A stretch of DNA of 64,000 nt, from positions 15,187,468 through 15,251,467 of the forward strand of contig JAJEKV010000005.1 of the NCBI GenBank assembly GCA_021234155.1. The letters are read 5' to 3'. Positions 1-10,700 of this stretch are shown here, in pieces (position 1 is the stretch's first letter; the number at the start of each line of letters is the position of its first letter). The notes under the pieces were generated by a model that had not been told where the DNA came from, did no database searches, and was given only the letters and a program-made list of their open reading frames with translations. Source of the DNA: Isoetes taiwanensis. Taxonomy: Eukaryota > Streptophyta > Lycopodiopsida > Isoetales > Isoetaceae. A program made the position numbers and the translations under genes.

Positions 1-1429
1 ATTGGAGTAAAATGCACTGGATTTCCTGTTCTCGCCCAAGTTGCTCTTGCTGTTGAACGCATTTGTACAAGTTCAACTCACCTTGTGTGTACCGCGGTGG
101 GCTTACATTCATGCCCCGGCCTCGGTTATGCATCAGAGGTAATCGTAGTTGGGATGCATTGTAGTTCTTTGAGAGTAACTCCCTACCCATGCTACCAACT
201 TTTATGCAAAAGTTAAGTGTTTTACATTAGATGTTAGATCAAAAACATAATGATCTTATTGAGCGCATCACAACAAAATTAGAGCTTTAAGTGAAAACTC
301 GTGAGGCGCCAAGTAAAGCTTTCCCCACAGCATCAAGCAAGAAAATGGTGCGGCCGGTTTCAACATCCGTCAGTATTTTGGGGGTTGATTTGTATTGAAG
401 TTTGCTCGTGTTATAGCACGCAGGCAAAAGCCACAAAATGCGCCGTAACTAGTTCGGCCATCCTAACACCGGGCCGCTCACTTACTCAAGGACTTGGTGG
501 TGGCCAATGTTGAAGGACATTCCTACTAGAGTGAAGTTCTTCATATACCTATTGATGCGGGAGTGCATGATGCCATGGCATTGGCTCACTTAACCTGTGT
601 GGTACACAGCCATGCAATTGGAATTGGTTCAAATGCATGTAATATTGTAAAACTCTAGAAATTGCAATAACCCCATGCCACTGGGTGTAATGCGTGCTGG
701 AATGTCAGTTTTGTTAGATGTGCCGGAGGAGTCATTCACCCTGTAATATGTGTGTCGATAATCGCATGTATGGGTAGCTTGAGAATCTCTCCGGCAGCTT
801 CTTGCATGAAAATTTGAAGGAAGTTTTTGGTCCAACATTGTATATATATCGCAGTATGTATATATACTTCCTTTCAACGAGATGGAATAGCCGTGAATAT
901 ATAAAAAATGGAAAAGTGGTTGAATTTTAACCCATTCTCGAAAGCGTAGAAAGTGCTTCAAACTTATAATGAATGCCACGCCAAATTGTCAACAACTTTT
1001 CTGCTAAAATCAAGTATCTTTTGGCATAGGACAAAGCGTAGTGGTGATTCCGATCCACATCATTCCATATTTATTGGAGATCTTGCACCGTGATGTTATT
1101 GTGTTATGTGCTTCGAAACAACCATTAGGATTGCCCAACTTTTGTTATAAAACTACCGCGGGATATCACATAATTGTGGTTTTTCTAGAGAAGAATTCAA
1201 GTAATCTTGGCAAAATGTGGATGATTTATAAATCATATCTTGTTTTTGATCCTATGAATATTCCTTATTTGTGGATACAAAGACATGTTACCATATGCAC
1301 TAGCATATGCATATGCAGGACAATGTGCGCTTTACAATAGAAGGGTATTTATTTTGATAGTTGATTTTCTTGAACTAGTGGTACCGGCAGGTAGTTAGGT
1401 CCGGCGGGCCCGTGTAAATTTTTTAATAT
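1..1429. other. No recognisable gene (left edge)
   Basis: Only short open frames are present on either strand and none resembles a known protein. The AT-rich sequence carries scattered GC-richer patches near 1385-1415 but no repeat, hairpin or promoter I can support. It may be decayed transposon sequence. Confidence 0.5.
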
Positions 1430-1873
1430 AACACCAACACACAACTACTATAAACATTATTAACACAAACCATTACTTAACATATTTTAATTAAAACCCC
1501 TTAAACCCCTCTTTGCCTGGGTGCATATTCACACGGGGCCATGAATGAGCCCTAAAAAAATATATTTACAATACATGTATAAATAAATAATCATTAAGTA
1601 TATACTCAAACCTTATAGTATTTTACAAATCTCAATATACAAGATATAAAAACTTGTACATGCATACCCCACAAACGCAGATCGCTATGTAACGGGTCCG
1701 TATCAAGGAACAAAGGCCAAATATGCCCATCCGACAGCTCTCGATGCCCTGAGTAACCCCCTCGTGGTGAATATGCAAATCAAACCAAAGGGGTTTAAGG
1801 GGTTTTAATTAAAATGCGGTTAAATGCAACGGCTTAGTTAATAATGTTTATAGTAGTTGTGTGTTGTGTGTTT
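1430..1873. mobile_element. Foldback/MITE-like element with ~110-bp inverted ends
   Basis: The left arm (about 1430-1538) and right arm (about 1762-1872) are inverted copies. Shared blocks include ACAACTACTATAAACATT followed by a TTTTAATTAAAACCCCTTAA block and a TGCATATTCAC block, which appear in reverse complement near 1745-1870. The centre (1540-1760) is AT-rich and non-coding. No clean target duplication is visible. Length and long terminal inverted repeats fit a non-autonomous DNA transposon or foldback element. A related copy lies at 2817-3190. What transposase would move it is unknown. Confidence 0.6.
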
Positions 1874-2816
1874 TCTTAGTGTTTTTGCACGCTTTTCATT
1901 AAGGTTTTACTACTTGATGTGATGCTCAATGGATTTACTAATGCTGCATATCTAGAGTGCACCATTTCTCGAGCCATTGATTTTAGCCTTTTTTTCCAAA
2001 TTGGCCAACAACTACCTACTACAACAAAAGCCCTTTTGCTATACATGGTGCATAACAAATGGTCAACAATCCAATGGCTCACAAACAAAAAGCCCTTTTT
2101 TGTGTAAAGCGGTGCATAATGGTCAACAACCAATGGCTCACAACAAGTTTCTTTGTGGGCTTGAAGGGCTTATGTAAAGGCGCTTTCCCTACCGCAAATA
2201 TATATTTCTTATCATAACTTTGGATCCGCAGCTCGTTTTCGATTATTTTATTATAGTTGAAAGCTCTCTCCGGTGATCTTTCATGGTGTATGCTACGTAT
2301 TAATGCTGTTGCTATCTAAGCGAAAACAAAGCACTCGCCGGGTTTGGTATAGGCTTTCATCCTACCACCGACAATACAGATTGGCGCTTATTGGATATTG
2401 TTTATGGCTCATTCTAATGAAGCTTGCAAAAAATTACCATGCATTTAGATTTTGGAGGCGCTTATTACAAATTCCAAGGCTTCTAGATCCTTAAAGCACA
2501 AGCGTAAAAGTTTCCCACTTCGTTTCTCACCAAGAATCCACCGAGGCCAAAGGTCAGCCAAGAATTCCAACAAAACGTTGTGTACGGGGCGCAAACCTTA
2601 CGACTCTCTTTAATACTTAGATCAATCCGGCCTATCTTTATAGTAATCCCTTTACTTATGTTCTATTTGTTTCATTGTGATGAAATTCAAAAGCTACAGT
2701 GATGAAAGCCTCAAATGAATTCTAGTTTTTTCTCGTTTGAATTCTAAAATTTTGTCACACCTGAGGGAGGGGGAGGAGGGGACGTTCCCTAAGGCCCTAA
2801 GGGCCAAAATTTTTGC
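1874..2816. other. Intergenic, one short tandem duplication
   Basis: No supported gene. Apart from the 62-bp tandem duplication listed separately, I see only short random open frames. The stretch 2740-2810 is a GC-richer patch (GAGGGAGGGGGAGGAGGGG) without obvious function. Confidence 0.45.
2026..2147. repeat. Tandem duplication, two ~62-bp units
   Basis: Unit 1 (2026-2087) and unit 2 (2088-2147) both begin AAAAGCCCTTTT. Both contain GGTGCATAA, then TGGTCAACAA, then CCAATGGCTCACAA in the same order, with a few substitutions and small gaps. Simple replication-slippage duplication is the likely origin. Confidence 0.7.
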
Positions 2817-3190
2817 AACACAAACCATTACAATAACATCCAACATATAAAAATTAAATCCCCCAACACATAACAACCATTGACATACAATAACCAACAC
2901 ATAACTACTCATTGGATACTAATTAACACAACCATTGGGTCCAACACATTTAAATTAAAATCCCCCTTAAACCCCCTTTGGTTTGGTGCATATTCACACG
3001 GGGTGACGAGGGTAGCTTAGAGCCCCTACACTGTATTTTGCATGTACAAAATCAATACCATATAGTATTCCGCTTTGAAATCTTATAGTATTTGCGACCT
3101 TGTTATACCGTGATAGCAATAATTCTACAAATGAGGAACTTTACATACGTAAGTGTAGATTAAGGAATAAGGGGTGAATATGCCTATCCC
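2817..3190. mobile_element. Second, diverged copy of the long-TIR family
   Basis: It shares the left-arm blocks of the element at 1430-1873: CAACACAAACCATTA, the AATTAAAATCCCCCTTAAACCCC block and TGCATATTCACACGGGG. It also shares the interior order, with a TATAGTATT block and then GGAATAAGGGGTGAATATGCC (compare GGAACAAAGGCCAAATATGCC near 1707). The left part contains an internal amplification of a CAACACATAAC-type motif. The inverted right arm is not evident, so the copy is probably truncated where the Helitron-like coding sequence begins. Confidence 0.5.
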
Positions 3191-3221
3191 CAATTGTAAG
3201 GATATAGTCACCGTAATATGA

Positions 3222-3880
3222 TGTCATGGGCCATGTGGCAATTTGATATCCTAATAATCCGCGGTATACGTGGATGGTAAGTGTACGTTATCCACGCGGT
3301 ATTTCGTGATGAGACAAATATTGATGGATATCCATTGTACCAAAGAAGGGATGACGCCGAAAGGTAAGAAAAGGGATATAGATTTGATAACAAATGTGTC
3401 GTATATATAATCCTCGGTTGATATCAGACTTCAAGTGCCATATCAATGTTGAGGTATAAAATTCCTCGTGAAAGGCCGTTAAATATTTGTACAAGTAATG
3501 CCTACAAAGGGCCCTATATGATCAATGTGAACTTAGAAGGTAATGAAAGGATGGTGCATCTACTGTGCTGCAGAAGCATCCACCATAAACCATGATGAGG
3601 TTGAACGATTTCTAAATGCACGCTTATTTCAAATTTCCGAGGGCCATGAGAATCCTCTCATATAAAATAATACAAATGTTAGCCTCATGTCACTAGATTG
3701 GCTATGCATCTCCCAATGCAACAAGATGTATACTATCGAGAAGGTAAGGAGCAAGAATAATGGAACAACGTTGACAGATTTTTTCGAGATGAATGCATCC
3801 GAAAATAGAGAGGCTACTCAATTGCTCTACCATGATTGCCAATTTCAAGATTTAACTCTTAGGCCAGATTTCCACTAACG
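3222..3880 (+). pseudogene. Helitron Rep/helicase-like relic
   Basis: Reading across frames gives a series of Helitron helicase-like-domain signatures in the expected order. HGPCG occurs near 3225, VDGKCT near 3268 and NIDGYPLYQRRD near 3320. A degenerate HINVE-type block lies near 3440, and DEVERFLNARL near 3595. TRLAMHLPMQQDVYYREG is near 3690-3745, then TTLTDFFEMNASEN near 3768 and LLYHDCQF near 3820. Several stop codons and frameshifts break it, so it encodes no product now. The C-terminal helicase motifs and element termini are not seen. The family replicates by a rolling-circle mechanism; the identification rests on motif order, not on a database search. Confidence 0.7.
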
Positions 3881-6059
3881 GTAGGTTTCAAAATGACGTG
3901 GCCTTATAGTTTCCAGGCAGTAACATACAAAAAATTTGGAATTGCCATCTTCTACTCCAGCACCTTCCATTAACGGTAACGCAGAAACAATAATCATTGA
4001 TTTTTAGCTATTTTCTACCGGGCAATATTGCCCGATAGAATAAAATTTAACGGCAACAACAAAATAATGCCAACTATACACCTACAATACCCAATGGAAA
4101 GAGGACGAACGACACAATATGATGTGCGTATTTCCTCTTGACTTCTATTTTAAATGAATATTGGTGCTGCCATTAGTGGAAATCCGGCCTTAGCAATTAA
4201 GTTGAGAGTTGCAAAAATAGTGTAACTGATGTGGTAAATGGCATGATAGGGTATGGTTCATGGAATAAGTTACTACTCCCATTTTTATGTGTAGCTGAAA
4301 CAAGTTTAGCTAAACTACCTTCAAACTAAAGCTAAACATTTCTAACGCTTGGCTAAATTGGATGGTTTTTATCAATTATAGTTTCTTGCTTTGGCTAAAT
4401 ATTATGCTTTTTCCTCCAAAACTTTTCTACTGCCTAGCAAGACTTTCACGAAATGGAGAAGCAAGTTGACCACGCTAATTAAAAAAAAAACACTTTTGCA
4501 AAAGACACATTTTTATCAATCTTGTTAATTTGGAATTATCCGATATGGCCAAAAAGGTTGTTAAGGTTGTTCCTAAGGTTTAAGGGTTTTTCGCCGCCGG
4601 AACTAATTTTTGATATTCCAAAAATTGAAGAGTTTTTGCCCGTATGATTTTTGGATTCTGGATTTCATTTGGCTCCACCATTATCCAGTCGAGAGGTTAT
4701 ACTACTGCATGGATCATGGATGCCACACAAAATTTGCATGCATCTGGGTGGCACCTATGAGAATATCTTCAAAGGATTTTCAAGCTGGGCATTTGCATAT
4801 TATCCCACAAATGAGCGTTGCTTTACCTTTGTTAATTGGTTTTATCGAATTTGCACAGGGATTTTGCACCTTTGTACACAGCTCTCTGCAGGTCACATAT
4901 CATACTTGAGGGCTCAAAGATTCTGGTAAACATTCTAAGCCGTGTATGCTCAAGTACTAGCTGTATGTTTTCATCACTATATGCTTTACTTGGTTTCAGT
5001 TCTTGCTCTGCACTTATATTTCACCGCTATTTTCGTTTTACCTTCAGAAGTTCTACATTTCCTCAAGGTAAGCATCAAATCAAAGGCTTGAAGATCGCCG
5101 GGATAATCAAACACTTCCTAGGGTTATTCAAGGTTTAAGGTTGTGATGGATGGCTACAACAGTAAAGAACAGTTAAACTTGGAAGATCGAGCATTTTTAA
5201 TTGGTTAAGAGAAGCTAGAGGTTTTCCTTGGTGCAGGCTTTCCTTAGTGCTGGTAGATATATGAAGCAAGGTTGGAATTAAGTTCTTTTTTATCTATGGT
5301 CATCATTCCTATGATGAGCATATTGTATTTTTCTTTTTCTTTTATATATGTACACGTTTTAATGATTGTGGATAATAGAGTAGAGAAAAAAGCTTGGAAA
5401 AGGCTAATATAATTGCTACAAAATCTTGCCTTTCATTTTTTGGTAAAGCTGGAGCCAAGGATTTGGCCGAGGCAATCACTAATTTATAGTTTGGAAGGCC
5501 TACTTCGTTGAACTAATCTTACCGGTGCTTACGCATCTAAGTGTGAGCTTCCGAGGCAATTTGCCGCCATGAAAAAATCGAAAGTTATCTTCTCGTTTTT
5601 CCCTGTATCCAAATGATGCATGATCCTCAATCTTTTGTTGTGCTTATGCTTGATGTTGCAAATTTGTAAGGTCAAGGGAGCAACGGCTTTAATTACATAA
5701 TTTGTAGCTAGAGTAGAGTAGCTGATGTTTTTATAGCTACTAAATATATCTGAAAGTCCTTGATTATTGTACCATTTTACTTAATGATTGAAACATGTTT
5801 CTTAAAGGCATCTAAGTATATATGACTATGTTTCAAAGTGTTTGCATGATTAGTCTAATATGCTATGTGAAAACACTATTAGATCACTTGGAAATATAGC
5901 AACGCTTTGGGTTTTCTTTTTTCTTTTTTTTTATAGGCAATCCCTTTTTGTTTTTTTTTTTTAATAATAAAATACATAGTTTGGCTCCACAATAGGCCAG
6001 ATGGAAAGTATTTAACCACCTCAACACTTATTTAATACGATAACAATCCTGGACTAGGA
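3881..6059. other. Long non-coding stretch
   Basis: No gene could be supported. Overlapping open frames near 4610-5138 (up to 100 codons) match no family I know and lack partner exons. A (T)n-rich patch lies near 5915-5965. The stretch is otherwise ordinary AT-rich sequence. Confidence 0.45.
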
Positions 6060-6170
6060 TCTAGAAATTGAAACATCATTTTACAATAAGAACCTGGTCA
6101 GAAATCCCTTATGATTCATAAGGGATTTCTGACCAGGTTCTTATTGTAAAATGATGTTTCGATTTCTAGA
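6060..6170. repeat. Near-perfect 111-nt inverted repeat (hairpin)
   Basis: The left arm 6060-6111 and right arm 6119-6170 are each 52 nt and complementary at 51 of 52 positions. The single difference is T versus C at the outer end, which is a G:U pair in RNA. The loop 6112-6118 is TGATTCA. Such a long, nearly unmutated palindrome is either very young or maintained. It could be a foldback insertion, a self-primed snap-back duplication, or, if transcribed, a small-RNA precursor. Confidence 0.9.
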
Positions 6171-6178
6171 GCTTTGAA

Positions 6179-6232
6179 TGGAGCTTTGAATGGAGAGTTA
6201 TGAAACTGTAGTCGTCTCCATTCAAAGCTCCA
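6179..6232. repeat. Second hairpin, 18-bp perfect arms
   Basis: The arms at 6179-6196 (TGGAGCTTTGAATGGAGA) and 6215-6232 (its exact reverse complement) flank an 18-nt loop. The left arm is itself partly duplicated immediately upstream (GCTTTGAATGGAGCTTTGAA, starting at 6171). It begins 9 nt after the larger hairpin, so the two may be parts of one inverted-repeat structure. Confidence 0.8.
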
Positions 6233-6429
6233 CCACAAACGATATTAGCAGTTGGAGGCCATACAGGAGCAAGCGTCATTCCACGCGTTAATTCGACTTG
6301 GATTAGCATCCTACAATGTTGTACTATAAGAGCGACTCTATCTTCCAATTATGTGGGATGCAAGTTTGAACTATATAAGACACTAATTTAAATACAAATG
6401 ATCAAGGTGCATTGACATAAGGTGACTAG
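6233..6429. other. No feature seen
   Basis: Short AT-rich spacer between the hairpin pair and the SINE/LINE 3' end, with nothing recognisable. Confidence 0.4.
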
Positions 6430-6702
6430 ACTATTAAGCAAGGCTGGTATGGTGTATATATCCCATAGGCCAGTTGGTGGATGCTAGTGTGTCCTTCGGG
6501 ACCGTATTGAACTGTCATATACAATTGTACAGTGTACCAGCATACTTATTACTGCTAAGGTTTTTCCCTCGAAAACCCTTCGGGGCAGGGGTTTTTTAAT
6601 TCTGACAGTAATACCCTTGCTGCTCTCTTTTTGTTTCGGTCCCATAGGCCAATTGGTCTACGTGGACGATAAAAAATCTATTCTATTCTATACTATCCTA
6701 TC
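6430..6702 (+). mobile_element. SINE or LINE 3' end with TCTAT-type tail
   Basis: The 3' end has a short near-palindrome AGGCCAATTGGTCT (6646-6659), then ACGTGGACGATAAAAAA, then a pentamer tail (TCTAT/TTCTA, about 6677-6702). The order hairpin, GTGGRCG-ATAA, pentamer tail matches the LINE 3' ends at 36581-36633 and 35068-35114. A second, diverged copy of the hairpin motif (CCCATAGGCCAGTTGGT) occurs at about 6462. The short length and lack of coding suggest a SINE borrowing the LINE tail, or a heavily 5'-truncated LINE. Tail orientation gives the plus strand. Confidence 0.6.
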
Positions 6703-7029
6703 CCTTATCCTGCCGTGTACTTATATTTCAACCTGATCAACATTTATTCTATTTCATATGATTTAATTTTGTAATAGCGTGTTCATTCACAAAGATGCGA
6801 CATGGATGACCTTAATTTTCCTATATTTCTTTCACCATTTCTCTTTCCCTTCAATCCATTCTTCCCCTCCCAAAACACCAAAACCTTTACCCCAAACCTC
6901 AAGCATTACTACTTTGAAGAACGTGGTTTTATTTCATATTATACACTCAAAATATTACAAAGTACCTTCCGTATAAGAAATGTCCCTAAGCATCAATCAC
7001 TTTAGATGATCACCCATATTGAATTTTAA
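6703..7029. other. No gene seen
   Basis: Two overlapping frames near 6779-7005 code for low-complexity Phe/Pro/Ser-rich peptides and look spurious. Confidence 0.4.
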
Positions 7030-8000
7030 TACGACAAAGCCAATTGGAGATCCGAAGTAATTATACAAATTCTTACGACTTCTTTGAAGCACCACCGAGA
7101 AGAAATACTATCATAAAAGACCTTTCTTTGCCTTCGCCTACCCATATTAGCCAAGACTTTGCTATGTGAAATGCAATCCTTTAGAAGTACCCACCGACGG
7201 ATAAATACCCAAAGAAAGTGGCCGACTATCCAAAGATACTCCAAAAGAGAATGCAAACAGACCTAAGACTTACTCGTACCAAGACACAAATATACAGTGC
7301 TCCAATGTTTCAATGCATCGCCACACATAAAGTGCAGTGGGCTTACTCCTTAAAGCTGCATGAACCATCTCATTAACTCTCAAAGAGCCATGAATCACTC
7401 CGCCAAAGTAGAACGCTTACGCTGGAGGATTATATTTAGACCAAATAAGGTTCCGTATGGATTGCCATTGAGAAGGCAAAGTCTCAGAAGTGCCATTTTG
7501 CAAAGGTGATAAAGCATTTGAGGAGGTTAATCAGAGCATGAACTTACTAGCTTCTTGCCTTAATACCTTGAACAAAGTTCCAAAGATCTCTTGTTACCCA
7601 CCTCTAATTAGAGGAAGAGCACTTGCTAAGCATAAGCCCATATAATCGATATTATCTTTTATCCAACAACCTATATGTCTTCAAACCATTGCCAAGGAGC
7701 AATGTCAATACCAAAATACCACTGCTCATCAGGAAATAATACCTGCTCTCCTCCATCTCGCTTGGGAATAATGCATGCATCAATTTACAACCTGCGTAGT
7801 TGTCCATGAGTATACAAAGGCAACTACGAAAGGGGAAAAGATGCCGAGACAAGCTTCCCAATCAAATGTAATCACTCATTGACTACCTTCCGTGCCCGGC
7901 AAGCCTTTCAAAGACCGGAGAGGCATGTGAAGAAGCTTTCAATGGATATAACAATGCCCAAGGAGCCTAACTCTCACACCCCGCTTATGAAAACCATACA
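7030..8000 (-). pseudogene. LINE C-terminal fragment with RT-associated zinc-binding region
   Basis: On the minus strand the sequence, read across frames, contains GSLRVNEMVHAALRSKPT and then RCIETLEHCIFVSW (about 7290-7400). This is the pattern of the zinc-binding domain that follows reverse transcriptase in many plant LINE-like proteins (ETLEHCLF-type motif). Further upstream (7650-7860) are fragments such as LLGNGLKTYRLLDKR. Stops and frameshifts occur throughout and there is no reverse transcriptase core. The domain style differs from the LINE family in the 43-54 kb array, so this is a separate element. Confidence is moderate because only one motif region is clear. Confidence 0.5.
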
Positions 8001-9388
8001 CTTTTATGCATCGATTGTTAAGTAACTTCATACCTGGTGATGCACAATCATCTTTCAACTACTACTAGCTATTATATTATCGATGTAAGAATTCCTATTT
8101 TGCTTTGTTTTGACATCAGGAATAAGATTAAGAATTTTAGTAGTAGAAAAAGATGTCGATCCATATGATTTCAAAAGTTTGTGAAGTCTCCATTCCTCCA
8201 AAATTGGGCTGCTATGAAACTGTAAACGATGTCACTTCTGTCTTGACTGTACAAAGCAGATCCACAAAACCAATTCCACGATTCATACGATGTTGAAGCT
8301 CGTAAAAGCAGGTTAGGTTGCATTTTGCAGCCTACGCCAATCAAGCAACACTATGTGGCAGAGGTTCCTTCTAAGCTCTCGATCAAAGCTTTAACCTCCG
8401 ACATTTACCTTGTATTCCGGATGATCTACGTTGCATCTGGATGATTTATCTTGCATTCTTGCTGATTGATAAAAAATTAAAAAGCCACTTCCTATGGTGC
8501 GGATTGAACGTATAGTCATACAACTGCACTGCCATGATAAACATAGTATTTATATATAACCATGGTTCCAAACTCATGGATTATTACATGCTATGGCTAA
8601 GATAAAGCAAGCCCATTTTAAACACAGGATTTCAAAAACGAAACAAAAGACATGACAGAGACTACTGTGGCATCATGAGTTCAGAACTATAACAGAGGAC
8701 ATGAAAGAAGCTATTCTGGCATCTGCCTTTTGCTACAGACAGTCACACCCTCCTTGTTCTAAATTCATGCTAGAAAATAACAAACAATGCATCAAGAAAT
8801 AGCAAGAAAAACAGAGCATGAAGGCTGGTGTGAAGCATGGTTAAGCCCTGCAATAGATACCTTTGTAGCTTGGATTGATTGCTCGAGGAGAAGTTATTGA
8901 TGCATTCTTCCTCTATTATGAAACCCGAACATATTGGCTTTCCATCCATGTTATTTTGTTGAATAATATTGATAAAACGCATCCAGTCCTCACAGATGCT
9001 CTATGGCCAACTTACATAGTTATTTGATTCCGTCCTCCTATACAGTTATTTGATTCGTCTCTCCGCTTATGTTCAAATAGGAACAATAACTGCAAGTAAA
9101 AGGGACCTCGATTTAGAGTCCGGATGTGGTATTTTTGACTTTTTGTGGTGTTTCCTACACCTATTATCAGCCCATCAAGACTTCGCAGCTTTCAAGCCTG
9201 CAACTGTTCATTTTGTGTCATTTTTTGCTTGATCCTTCTATTTGAGTTCAAATCGCTCTTTTTCACGTACTCAAAGTTGCGAGGAAGACAAAGGATTGGA
9301 AGGGTTTTGAAGCATTTCGCCGCTTAGGAGCCGTGCTAGTTGATCGGACCAAAGATTTCGCCCCGCTGCGCTTTCATGCTTGGTTTTG
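8001..9388. other. Non-coding; possible tRNA-derived SINE head near 8495-8535
   Basis: No gene. On the minus strand, 8535-8490 reads TGGCAGTGCAGTTGTATGAC and then CGTTCAATCCGCACC. The latter resembles a polymerase III B box followed by a tRNA-like acceptor end. No cloverleaf can be completed, so at best it is a decayed tRNA-derived SINE. Nothing else is recognisable. Confidence 0.3.
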
Positions 9389-9515
9389 GGCCGTACCACT
9401 TCTTGGCTTAAACACCACTTTTTGGCCGTAAAACAATTTCTTGGCTGGAAATACCACTTGGTTGATATCAGGTGGCCCGAAATACCACAAAAAAAGGCCG
9501 GAAATACCACATCGC
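9389..9515. repeat. Short imperfect repeat cluster (GGCCG / ATACCAC)
   Basis: Degenerate units of about 25-35 nt recur: GGGCCGTACCAC, GGCTTAAACACCAC, GGCCGTAAAACA, GGCTGGAAATACCAC, GGCCCGAAATACCAC and GGCCGGAAATACCAC. They have variable spacers and occasional T or A runs. They form overlapping antisense frames at 9271-9821 that I do not regard as genes. Confidence 0.55.
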
Positions 9516-10234
9516 GGACTCTATATATGGGCGTCCAGTAAAAAGCCCAAGCTGCTTCGAAAGAGTTTGCCCAAGTAGTTTTTTTTTCAAACGTCCCCCT
9601 GTACAAACTCCAATTCTTTGATTCTTTGATTCCAAAATGTCTTTTCCCTCTGTTCCCTTGCCAAAACATCCTTGATTCCTAACACGAAACCTCTGTGATG
9701 ATCTGGTAGATATGACAACCTTTCCTCGATTAGTTTGAAGAAGCAAATAGAGAAAGAAAAGGGAAAGAGACCCTTTTTTGCATGCAGAGAAAAGAAAAAC
9801 CCCTTGGGATCTATAATGCACCTAAATCATGAATCCAAACAAAATCATTTTGTAAATTAAGGTAAACAGCTAGAGTACCCACCCACTATCTTTCACACAT
9901 TTCTCTTCCCATAGCTCTTAGATTCTGTTGAAGGACCCATAATATTCAACTAAAAATTCAACAGTCCCAAGCAGAAAGTCCCTAGAATCACTTGCATACA
10001 TATATAATCCCTTCCTTATGCACCCATAATCTATATGCTGAGGGGCACAATTATGGCTCTCCGACATTCAAAACATTCCAACACTAACATCAATGGGTTG
10101 TTTATTAGAATTTTTTTCATCTTAAATTGTGCAATGAATTTAGAAACACCTACCTACAAACACGCTCGTAATGGGGGTTCTAACCTACACCGCTTCTTCT
10201 CAAGAAGGAAATGGCTTTGGTAGCGCTTAGGCCG
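9516..10234. other. No gene seen
   Basis: Short frames only. No repeat or motif can be supported beyond AT-rich composition. Confidence 0.4.
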
Positions 10235-10700
10235 CCGTGATAAATTTCTTGTATACATTAATATATGATTCTCATTATGCCAGAATCTGCATCCATATGT
10301 GGCTAGTAGTGTAGTTTGTAGACTAGTTTCTTCGCTAAGAAGATCTAGCTCATTTGGTATATGAGGGTTGTTGAGTAGCACATTTAATATGAAAGGGTTT
10401 CTCATCCTTTACCAGATTGTCTTCTAGATGTTGCTTATATAGATGTTGCTTCTAAGCATAACGGGTCAGGTATCTATCTAAAACCAAATTCATGATTTGA
10501 TAATATTATCACTTGGTTACATTTGCTTTGGGCTTCCTGAGAACAATGAGCTCAATGGGGTTTATCAAGCATAAGTCGTGGTGTGAGTGCCTGCTAAAGG
10601 TGGAAAATTTATAATATAATAGGTTTATCAAGCACAAGTTGTGGTGTGAGTGCCTACTAAAGGTGGAAGATTTATAGTATTTATAATAATATTTATAAAT
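10235..10700 (+). repeat. Dispersed repeat A, copy 1
   Basis: This region is collinear with 34527-34890 and with 35126-35390. Shared blocks in order are ATACATTAATATATGAT, CCATATGTGGCTAGTAGTG, AAGATCTAGCTCATTTGG, GGGTTTCTCATCCTTTACC, TAAGCATAA-GGGTCAG, TTACATTTGCTTTG and GGGGTTTATCAAGCA followed by GAGTGCCT. In this copy the last block is duplicated in tandem (about 10559-10612 and 10622-10675). An antisense frame (10154-10405) resembles one in copy 2, but no protein family is recognisable. The repeat may be the non-coding part of an undefined transposon. Confidence 0.75.

Noticed and set aside
4610-5138. Overlapping frames of 92-100 codons as a gene
   Set aside because: Three overlapping frames of equal length, no recognisable motif and no splice-consistent partners; likely chance openness.
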